From positions 1 to 5,785 of the forward strand of contig CABUWB010000139.1 of the NCBI GenBank assembly GCA_902495025.1: 5,785 nt of DNA, read 5' to 3'. The notes below the pieces were generated by a model that ran no database searches, was not told where the DNA came from, and saw only the letters and a list, made by a program, of their open reading frames with translations. Of this stretch, positions 1 to 5,785 are shown piece by piece. Origin of the DNA: an uncultured Eubacteriales bacterium. GTDB taxonomy: Bacteria > Bacillota > Clostridia > Lachnospirales > CAG-274. The position numbers were made by a program, and so were the translations under genes. Positions within the stretch are counted from its first letter, which is position 1. Each line of letters begins with the position of its first letter.

Positions 1-625
1 GTTTGAAAAGTTCAAACAGGCTATCGCAGAGCGTGATGAGGAAATTACAAGGCTCAGGGGCAAGCTGTCTGTTGCAAACAGTGACCTTACCGCCTTTACA
101 ACAAAGGTTTCCGATAAGGATATTGAAATTGGCGAGCTTAACAAAAAAATTGCTGCCAAAAACAAGGAGCTTAACTCACTTTCGGTAAAGCTGTCCGAAA
201 AGAACTCTGCTCTTAACGAGCTTAACAAAAAATCAGCCGAGCGTAACCAGAAGCTCAACTCCGTCAATAAGGAAAGGGACGAGCTTGCAGTCAAGCTGAA
301 AGAGGCAACAGGTGAAATAAACGCACTTAAAAAGAGTGGGGACGGCACAAAAACCGAGCTTAGTGCTACAATTGACGAGCTTAACGCACGCATTAACAGC
401 CTTGAGGGCGACAAGAGCGACCTTACCGCAAGGCTTGAAAAGCTGAATGGTGAATACACCGCCTTAAGCCAGAGCATACCACAGGGCAGTGCAGCCGACC
501 TGCAAAACGCACTTAACGCCGTAAGAGCTGAAAATCAGCGCCTTTATACTGAAAATGAACAGCTTCTCCAAGAATTAAACCAGGCAAAGGGCGAAATTAA
601 AAGCTTTATTGAAAGCCTGAAATAA
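1..625 (+). CDS. Coiled-coil protein, 3' part only (possibly the tail of a ZapA-like cell-division protein)
   Basis: The open frame enters from the left edge (first full codon at base 2) and ends with TAA at 623-625, giving 207 visible residues and no start. Almost all of it is charged, helical sequence rich in Lys, Glu, Asn and Leu. Hydrophobic residues recur at heptad positions between visible residues 43 and 95 (I43, L46, I50, L57, L60, L64, L71, L74, L85, V88, L95). A break with Gly and Pro near residues 159-163 (IPQGS) separates a final helix that ends in SFIESLK. There is no membrane segment and no cysteine. The frame has sustained coding character and its stop overlaps the ribosome-binding site of the next gene, so it is a real gene. 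Family cannot be read from a coiled coil alone. In Clostridia, ZapA-like proteins with long C-terminal coiled coils are often encoded just before a U32 gene, and here cell-wall genes follow, so a ZapA-type FtsZ-ring protein is a reasonable guess. A generic coiled-coil or SMC-like protein is the alternative. Confidence 0.85.
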   Translation, partial: FEKFKQAIAERDEEITRLRGKLSVANSDLTAFTTKVSDKDIEIGELNKKIAAKNKELNSLSVKLSEKNSALNELNKKSAERNQKLNSVNKERDELAVKLKEATGEINALKKSGDGTKTELSATIDELNARINSLEGDKSDLTARLEKLNGEYTALSQSIPQGSAADLQNALNAVRAENQRLYTENEQLLQELNQAKGEIKSFIESLK

Positions 626-631
626 GGTGAT
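624..631 (+). promoter_or_regulatory. Ribosome-binding site of the U32 gene (decides its start)
   Basis: AAGGTGAT matches the anti-Shine-Dalgarno end of 16S rRNA and sits four bases before the ATG at 636. It overlaps the TAA stop of the upstream gene (623-625), which suggests translational coupling. A GTG at 627 in the same frame would add three residues, but that GTG is itself part of this site, so ATG 636 is the likely start. Confidence 0.8.
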
Positions 632-635
632 TTAT

Positions 636-2972
636 ATGAACGGTGAAATTTTATCCCCGGCAGGCTCTGCCGCAAGCGTCATAGCCGCTGTAAACGGCGG
701 CTGCGATGCAATATATATAGGCGGACGTGCCTTTAATGCACGCCGCTTTGCACAAAGCCCCTCTGATGACGAGCTGAAGGAAATTATACGTCAGTGTCAT
801 TTAAGAGGGGTTAAGGTGCATATTACACTTAACACATTATACAAGGAAATTGAACTTAACGACGTACTCTCTTTTGCCTCAAAAATGTATTCATACGGCG
901 CAGACGCCTTTATAATACAGGATTTGGGCTTTTTTTCGCTTGTAAAAAACAACTTTCCCGATATAGCCGCACACGCAAGCACACAGCTTACGGCACATTC
1001 ACTCTCACAGGCAAAAGCGCTAAAGGAGCTTGGCTTTGAAAGGGTTGTTTTAAGCAGGGAGCTGCCGCTTAATGAAATAAGACATATAACCGCAGAGCTT
1101 GGTGCCGAAACCGAATGCTTTGTGCATGGCGCACTGTGTGTGTCCTACTCTGGCCGCTGCCTTATGAGCAGTATGCTTGGCGGCAGAAGCGGCAACAGAG
1201 GCAGCTGCGCACAGACCTGTCGTATGGAATACACCCTTTTAAGCAATAATAAGGAGTATGCAAAAGGCTATCTGCTATCACCAAAGGATACTTGTATGAT
1301 AAGGCATACAGGCGAGCTGCTTGACAGCAATATTACCTCGTGGAAGATTGAGGGACGTATGAAATCACCCGAGTACGTGTCGCTTGTAACAAAGCTGTAC
1401 CGCAAATACAGGGACAGCGGCGGCAGGGTTTCTCCAGAGGATATGAAAGAGCTTACACAGATTTTCAACAGGGGCGGCGAGCTTGGCGAGGGCTGCTACT
1501 ACTCACACTCCTGCAAGGATATGCTTTCAAGCTCACCCAAAAGCACAGGCATCTATATAGGAAAGATTACCTCCGTCAAAGGCAAAAGCTGTACAATTAA
1601 GCTGACAGAGGATATAAGCTGCGGCGACGGCATTGAGGTATGGACTAAGGGCGAGCATACAGGCACAAATATCTCTCGTGCCGCAAAGGCAGGCGAGAGC
1701 GTAACAATACAGATAAACGGCAGGGTAAACGCAGGCGACAGGGTTTATAAATCCTTTGACAAACGCCTTGCTGACAGCCTTAAAAACGACAGCAGTGCCT
1801 ATACAAGGCGCAGCAGGGTTAATGCACAGCTCACCGCACATATCGGCGCACCGCTTGAGCTAAGGCTGACAAGTACCGACGGCGTAAGTATAACCGTAAA
1901 CGGTGCCATACCCGAGCAGCCGCTTAAAAACTCAATGAGCCATGCCGATTTATGCGCTCAGCTTGCCAAAACAGGCAACACCCCATTTATTTTAGAGTTT
2001 GACAGTGGCGAATGTGAGCCGCTTTATGTACCGCTTTCCTCAATAAAGGAGCTTAAACGCACCGCCTGCGAGGAGCTTGAAAAGGCGATAATGGAGCATT
2101 ACACAAGGGCAGATGTAACACATCAGAGCTATATCTCTCGCTCCACACCAAAAGCTGACATTACACACCTTAGCGTGCAGGTGTATACGTCAGACCAGCT
2201 TTCAGCCGCACTTGACAGTGGAAATACAGACATTTACTGTGAGCTTAATGCGGATAATTTTGCCAATGCTGACGAGCTTATCAGCAAGGCTCATTCAAAG
2301 GGTTCAAGGCTGTACTTTGCACTGCCCGTAATTGAGCGTGAAGGTCTGCATAAAATAACAACAGAGCGCATTAAGGCGCTGGAAAATACCGCACTTGACG
2401 GCTATCTTGCCCGCAATTTAACCGATTACGCCACCAAAAAGGATATTATTGCCGATTTTACGCTTAATACCTTTAACAGTGCATCACTCTCACTTTTAAG
2501 AGAAAAATATAAAAGGGTAACGCTTTCACCCGAGCTTAATTTAAAGGAGCTTAAACCGCTGTGCGGAGAGGGAACGGAAATTGCCGTTTACGGCAGACTG
2601 CCGCTTATGACAACACAGCATTGTCCCGTAGGCGTGCATATGGCAAGAAAAAGTGCCGCACCATTTTGTAAGCTAAAAGAAAAGCACCCGGACTGCGTAT
2701 TAAAGGACAGGAAAAACGCACTTTTCCCCATAATAACCCAGTGTGAGGGCTGTAATGCGCTTATCTTTAACAGTGCACCGCTTTATTTAGGCAATAAGTG
2801 GGAGGATATTGCACCGCTTAAATGCGAGGCGGTAAGGCTTATTTTTACCACCGAAACCAAAAATGAAACCGCACAGCTTATAAAACACCACAAAAACCTG
2901 CTTAACGGCAGTACGGAAAAAATTGAGCTGCCCAACTCAACAGGCGGTCATTTTTATCGTGGCGTGGTGTAA
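636..2972 (+). CDS. U32-family protein with DUF3656-type middle domain; probable Fe-S RNA hydroxylase of the RlhA/TrhP group (annotated as peptidase U32)
   Basis: The protein has 778 residues when read from ATG 636. The N-terminal U32 core spans about residues 4-250. It opens with ILSPAGS, then DAIYIGGRAFNAR, and contains a full match to the U32 family signature at residues 160-178 (E-x-F-x2-G-A-L-C-x4-G-x-C-x-M-S). It continues with RSGNRGSCAQTCR, SPKDTC and KIEGRMKSPEYV. Cysteines 168, 175, 191 or 195, and 220 are the likely ligands of the [4Fe-4S] cluster known in U32 proteins such as UbiU/UbiV. A linker with beta-rich sequence follows, then a DUF3656-like region at about 394-486, then a C-terminal part at about 510-725 that resembles a second U32 half. 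In characterised relatives, RlhA makes 5-hydroxycytidine in 23S rRNA and TrhP makes 5-hydroxyuridine in tRNA, both depending on prephenate-pathway genes; the peptidase label is older and poorly supported. No signal peptide or membrane segment is seen, so it should be cytoplasmic. At 778 residues it is longer than E. coli RlhA (about 650), because of the C-terminal part. The RNA target is inferred, not shown. Confidence 0.93.
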   Translation: MNGEILSPAGSAASVIAAVNGGCDAIYIGGRAFNARRFAQSPSDDELKEIIRQCHLRGVKVHITLNTLYKEIELNDVLSFASKMYSYGADAFIIQDLGFFSLVKNNFPDIAAHASTQLTAHSLSQAKALKELGFERVVLSRELPLNEIRHITAELGAETECFVHGALCVSYSGRCLMSSMLGGRSGNRGSCAQTCRMEYTLLSNNKEYAKGYLLSPKDTCMIRHTGELLDSNITSWKIEGRMKSPEYVSLVTKLYRKYRDSGGRVSPEDMKELTQIFNRGGELGEGCYYSHSCKDMLSSSPKSTGIYIGKITSVKGKSCTIKLTEDISCGDGIEVWTKGEHTGTNISRAAKAGESVTIQINGRVNAGDRVYKSFDKRLADSLKNDSSAYTRRSRVNAQLTAHIGAPLELRLTSTDGVSITVNGAIPEQPLKNSMSHADLCAQLAKTGNTPFILEFDSGECEPLYVPLSSIKELKRTACEELEKAIMEHYTRADVTHQSYISRSTPKADITHLSVQVYTSDQLSAALDSGNTDIYCELNADNFANADELISKAHSKGSRLYFALPVIEREGLHKITTERIKALENTALDGYLARNLTDYATKKDIIADFTLNTFNSASLSLLREKYKRVTLSPELNLKELKPLCGEGTEIAVYGRLPLMTTQHCPVGVHMARKSAAPFCKLKEKHPDCVLKDRKNALFPIITQCEGCNALIFNSAPLYLGNKWEDIAPLKCEAVRLIFTTETKNETAQLIKHHKNLLNGSTEKIELPNSTGGHFYRGVV

Positions 2973-2978
2973 TGTAAT

Positions 2979-2987
2979 AAAGGTGAT
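2979..2987 (+). promoter_or_regulatory. Ribosome-binding site of the ftsW/rodA gene
   Basis: AAAGGTGAT lies in the 18-base gap after the U32 stop codon and three bases before ATG 2991. It is nearly identical to the site before the U32 gene. The gap has no room for a terminator or promoter, which supports read-through from the upstream gene. Confidence 0.78.
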
Positions 2988-2990
2988 ATT

Positions 2991-4385
2991 ATGCTTGAAA
3001 TTTTTATACTGCTATCGAAATACTTATTTATAATATATATGTCATTATTTTTGCTAAGCGGCTTTTGCATAAACCTTTCAAGAGAGGGCGCAGGGCTTAA
3101 CGAGCTGTTTTTTGTAACCATACAGCGTGTAATGATAGTGCTTTTTCACATATCGGCATTTATAATACTTGTCGGCAGTGATAAGGAAACTCCGTCGGCA
3201 ACTCTGCTCTTTGGCTGTGCCACACTTTTATATGTTATGCTTTCGGGCATACTGCTTGGCAAAATTTATAAAAACAGCTCATCGGTGCTTTATAACGGTA
3301 TACTTTTCCTTGCCGACATAGGTATTGTAATGCTTACAAGGCTTGACAGCGAGCTTGCCTCAAAGCAGTTTATATGGTGTCTTTTAGGACTTGCGGCACT
3401 GCTTGTGCTGCCGCCGATACTGAACGCATTGCCACGCCTTGACAGCTTTAAGGTGCTGTATGCGGCAGTGGCTATAATAATGCTTGTATCTACACTGGTA
3501 TTCGGCACAAGCCTTTATGGCTCAACCAACTGGATTTCAATAGGCCCTGTTGCCTTTCAGCCGTCAGAGGTTGTAAAGCTGCTGTTTGTGTTCTTCCTCG
3601 CCTCAGCACTTGCTCAAAAGCCCGAATTGCGTGAGCTTATAGCACCTGCGGCAGTCAGTGCCGTCATTATACTGTGCCTTGTGGGTCAGAAGGACTTAGG
3701 CTCTGCGCTTATATTTGCAATGACGCTGCTTGTGGTGCTTTATATAGCAACATCAAGCACGTTCTTACTTGTTATAGGACTTATTGCAGGCGCAGCGGCG
3801 GCATTTCTCGGCTACCTTATTTTCCCTCACGTACAGACGAGAGTAAACGCATGGCTTGACCCATGGTCTGATATAGAATACGGCGGCTATCAGATTGCAC
3901 AGTCGCTTTTTGCCATAGGCTCTTACGGCTTATGGGGCAGCGGCTTTACAAGAGGCTATGCCACCTACATTCCCGTTGTTGAGCGTGATTTTATCTTCTC
4001 CGCAATCTGTGAGGAATTTGGCGTGCTTTTCGGCATAGGCGTTGTGCTTGTGTTTGTAATGATATTTTTGGAGGGTGTGCGTGCCTCACTCTACAGCCGC
4101 AGCCGTTTCTTAACGCTGCTAAGTGCAGGACTTACCTCACTGCTCACTTTTCAGACCTTCCTTATAATAGGCGGCGACATTAAGCTTGTGCCGCTTACTG
4201 GCGTTACACTGCCGTTTGTAAGCTACGGCGGTACATCAATAGCAATCAGCTTTGTAATTATCGCCATAATACAGTGGATTTATATGCGCAACAATATCTA
4301 CAAAGAGGATAAAACGCCCGAGGAATATACACCGCAGCCACCAAGCGAAGCACAGCCAAGGCGCAGAAGAAGGAGGCGGGCATAA
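2991..4385 (+). CDS. SEDS-family peptidoglycan glycosyltransferase (FtsW/RodA/SpoVE family)
   Basis: This 464-residue polytopic membrane protein has roughly twelve hydrophobic segments, the first at residues 4-29 and the last at 411-431. SEDS proteins polymerise glycan strands from lipid II at the outer membrane face and act with a class B PBP, which here is the next gene. Family motifs are in the expected order: WISIGPVAFQPSEVVK (181-196), QKDLGSAL (233-240, usually QPDLGTA), LDPW (289-292), GYQIAQSL (299-306), RDFIF (332-336) and TLPFVSYGGTS (406-416). D333 aligns with the Asp shown to be catalytic in RodA and FtsW. The QPSE motif lies about 80 residues later than in short E. coli-type RodA, so there are extra N-terminal membrane segments, as in actinobacterial RodA of about 470 residues. 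The cytoplasmic tail (434-464) is Pro- and Glu-rich and ends in seven arginines. ATG 2991 is chosen for its strong ribosome-binding site. Family assignment is firm; the motif style and short PBP partner favour the RodA/PbpA pair type, but a division (FtsW) role cannot be excluded. Confidence 0.96.
   Translation: MLEIFILLSKYLFIIYMSLFLLSGFCINLSREGAGLNELFFVTIQRVMIVLFHISAFIILVGSDKETPSATLLFGCATLLYVMLSGILLGKIYKNSSSVLYNGILFLADIGIVMLTRLDSELASKQFIWCLLGLAALLVLPPILNALPRLDSFKVLYAAVAIIMLVSTLVFGTSLYGSTNWISIGPVAFQPSEVVKLLFVFFLASALAQKPELRELIAPAAVSAVIILCLVGQKDLGSALIFAMTLLVVLYIATSSTFLLVIGLIAGAAAAFLGYLIFPHVQTRVNAWLDPWSDIEYGGYQIAQSLFAIGSYGLWGSGFTRGYATYIPVVERDFIFSAICEEFGVLFGIGVVLVFVMIFLEGVRASLYSRSRFLTLLSAGLTSLLTFQTFLIIGGDIKLVPLTGVTLPFVSYGGTSIAISFVIIAIIQWIYMRNNIYKEDKTPEEYTPQPPSEAQPRRRRRRRA
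4371..4376 (+). promoter_or_regulatory. Ribosome-binding site of the PBP gene, inside the end of the SEDS gene
   Basis: A perfect AGGAGG lies nine bases before ATG 4386 and is read in the SEDS gene as two Arg codons of its poly-arginine tail. The ribosome ending the SEDS gene covers this site, so the PBP is probably translationally coupled to its partner. Confidence 0.85.
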
Positions 4386-5785
4386 ATGAAAAAATCAATC
4401 AAAAAAATATTCTGGATATATTCCATACTTTTTGCCCTGCTTATAGGCTACCTCTGCAAGGTGTCGCTTGCAGACAGCAGCGAGTATATAACAAACTCCT
4501 ATAACCCAAGGCTTAACAGAGCCTCACAGTATATCAAAAGGGGCAGTATACTTGACTCAACAGGGCAGGTGCTTGCCTACTCACGCAAGGAGGACGACGG
4601 TGTTTATCACCGCTACTATAACGAGTCAACCATATTTTCAAACCTGACAGGCTACACCTCAAAGGGCAAAACAGGTATTGAGGCAAAGTATAACTTTATG
4701 CTTGAAACTGTCAGCTCTGAGCTTATACAGCGCATAAAGGACGCCTTTGCAGGTACGGAGGTAAGCGGCGACGACGTTGTGCTTACAATAGATGCCAACC
4801 TGCAGCGCTATGCGGCAGGCAAGCTGGGTACGTCAAAGGGTGCAATAGTTGCAATGGAGCCGTCAAGCGGCAAGGTGCTTGCAATGGTAACCTATCCCAA
4901 TTACAACGCTAACACGCTTAATGAGGACTGGGAAACACTCAACAGCCCCGACAGCGACTCGCCGCTTTTAAACAGGGCAGCACAGGGACTTTATCCACCC
5001 GGCTCAATATTTAAAATACTTACCGCCTCTGCCGCACTTAGCGAGGACCCCGACTACATTAATTTTGATATGGTCTGTGAGGGCGAAAAGCGTTTTGACA
5101 GCTCAACACGCATACGCTGCTTTGACACACGTGCGCATGGCAGCGAGGATATGCGCAAAGCATTTGCCAAGTCGTGCAACACCTATTTTTCAACCATAGG
5201 CACAATGCTCGGCATCGAAAAGCTGAACGCCGAGGCTTACAAGTTTAAGTTTAACCAAGCGCTTGATTTTCCGCTGGAGTATTCAAAAAGCTCCTTTGCA
5301 CTGCCGCTTGACTCCAACCTCTCCGCTGTTGTTGAAACCTCGATAGGTCAGGGCAAAACCCTTGTTACACCGCTGCACATGGCTATGATAACAAGCGCCG
5401 TTGCCAACGGCGGTATTATGATGAAGCCCTATATTGTTGACCATTCACAGTCGCCAAAGGGTACACGCAAAAACCACACCATACCCGAAAAGCTGACGGA
5501 GATTATGTCGGCAGATGAGGCTGCCGCCATTACCGAGCTTATGAAAGGTGTTGTAAATAACGGTACGGCAACCGATGCCGCTTTCACCCTTTCCGAAAGT
5601 GATTTTACTGTTTCGGGCGCAGCACTTGAGGCTACCTCAACAGGCGCACTTGGTGTACCTATGGGCAAAGTACAGGTTGCTGGCAAAACAGGTACGGCGG
5701 AAAATGCAGGCGGTGATGACCACGCATGGTTTGTTGCCTTTGCCCCTGCCGATAACCCTAAAATTGCCGTTGCTGTTATACTTGA
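4386..5785 (+). CDS. Class B penicillin-binding protein (PbpA/FtsI-type transpeptidase), 3' end missing
   Basis: The ATG follows the SEDS stop codon directly and the frame stays open to the window end, giving 466 residues. A short basic N-terminus (MKKSIKK) and one membrane anchor (about residues 8-29) place the rest outside the cell. The non-catalytic part is short (about 30-145) and includes NPRLNR, KRGSILD and the GY...GKTGIEAKYN segment, typical of PbpA-type PBPs rather than the longer FtsI, SpoVD or PBP2b forms. The transpeptidase domain begins near 150 and shows all three active-site motifs: SIFK with nucleophile S207 and K210, SCN at 263-265, and KTGT at 434-437, followed by HAWFVAFAP. 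Two cysteines (C231, C245) precede an HG and the SxN motif. It should crosslink peptidoglycan made by the SEDS protein encoded just upstream and should bind beta-lactams. There are no PASTA repeats in the visible part; given family lengths near 480-490 residues, only a few tens of residues are probably missing. Class B assignment is secure; whether it works in division or elongation is not. Confidence 0.95.
   Translation, partial: MKKSIKKIFWIYSILFALLIGYLCKVSLADSSEYITNSYNPRLNRASQYIKRGSILDSTGQVLAYSRKEDDGVYHRYYNESTIFSNLTGYTSKGKTGIEAKYNFMLETVSSELIQRIKDAFAGTEVSGDDVVLTIDANLQRYAAGKLGTSKGAIVAMEPSSGKVLAMVTYPNYNANTLNEDWETLNSPDSDSPLLNRAAQGLYPPGSIFKILTASAALSEDPDYINFDMVCEGEKRFDSSTRIRCFDTRAHGSEDMRKAFAKSCNTYFSTIGTMLGIEKLNAEAYKFKFNQALDFPLEYSKSSFALPLDSNLSAVVETSIGQGKTLVTPLHMAMITSAVANGGIMMKPYIVDHSQSPKGTRKNHTIPEKLTEIMSADEAAAITELMKGVVNNGTATDAAFTLSESDFTVSGAALEATSTGALGVPMGKVQVAGKTGTAENAGGDDHAWFVAFAPADNPKIAVAVIL

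Noticed and set aside
3..188. 61-residue open frame on the + strand over the coiled-coil gene
   Set aside because: It is in another frame of a clearly coding region, has no ribosome-binding site and no recognisable features.
627..635. GTG at 627 as the start of the U32 protein, adding three residues
   Set aside because: This GTG is part of the AAGGTGAT ribosome-binding site. ATG 636 has correct spacing and gives the normal family N-terminus just before the LSPAGS motif.
1533..1841. 102-residue open frame on the - strand within the U32 gene
   Set aside because: It lies fully antisense to the real gene. Its Ala/Cys/Tyr-rich translation is what the complement of this codon usage produces, and there is no family motif.
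2973..2990. Possible promoter or terminator between the U32 and SEDS genes
   Set aside because: The 18-base gap holds only the ribosome-binding site; no hairpin with a T-run and no paired -35/-10 boxes fit.
3290..3508. 72-residue antisense open frame within the SEDS gene
   Set aside because: It is a shadow of the + strand membrane-protein coding sequence, with no supporting signal.
3674..3859. 61-residue + strand open frame inside the SEDS gene
   Set aside because: It overlaps conserved SEDS motifs (QKDLG region) in a different frame, so it is a chance open frame.
5429..5686. 85-residue antisense open frame within the PBP gene
   Set aside because: It is antisense to the transpeptidase domain up to the KTG motif; the Ser/Ala/Val-rich composition is a codon-complement artefact.

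Overview
The window looks like a piece of a chromosomal operon from a Firmicute of class Clostridia, possibly an Oscillospiraceae/Ruminococcaceae-type gut anaerobe. This rests on the moderate GC content, the heavy use of ATA (Ile), AGG/AGA (Arg) and CTT (Leu) codons, strong Shine-Dalgarno sites (AAGGTGAT and AGGAGG), and gene families typical of Clostridia. The genus is a guess; the broad group is more secure. Codon style is uniform across all four genes and nothing suggests recent transfer or a mobile element.

Layout: all four genes are on the + strand and packed almost without gaps. (1) Bases 1-625 are the 3' end of a gene for a long coiled-coil protein; its N-terminal part, which would identify it, is outside the window. 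(2) Bases 636-2972 encode a 778-residue U32-family protein (U32 plus DUF3656-type architecture). It is a probable iron-sulfur RNA-hydroxylation enzyme related to RlhA/TrhP, annotated in databases as a peptidase or collagenase. (3) Bases 2991-4385 encode a polytopic SEDS-family peptidoglycan glycosyltransferase (FtsW/RodA). (4) Bases 4386-5785 encode a class B penicillin-binding protein of the short PbpA type, cut by the window end shortly after the KTG motif. The gaps are 10, 18 and 0 bases, and each downstream ribosome-binding site overlaps or closely follows the end of the preceding gene, so the genes are probably co-transcribed and partly translationally coupled. No promoter, terminator, RNA gene, CRISPR array or insertion sequence is visible, and no stretch over 300 bases lacks a gene.

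Functionally, genes 3 and 4 form a classic SEDS/bPBP pair: the SEDS protein polymerises glycan strands from lipid II and the PBP crosslinks them. The sequence does not settle whether the pair serves division or elongation. The coiled-coil protein may be the tail of a ZapA-like FtsZ-associated protein, but this is only an inference. The U32 protein is the odd partner. Its most interesting property is an apparent internal duplication: the C-terminal third repeats the order of motifs of the N-terminal U32 core and carries its own cysteine cluster. I see no wholly unknown system here; the points worth checking are this duplication, the second cysteine cluster, the coupling of the RNA-modification-like enzyme to cell-wall synthesis, and the poly-arginine tail of the SEDS protein that doubles as the next gene's ribosome-binding site.
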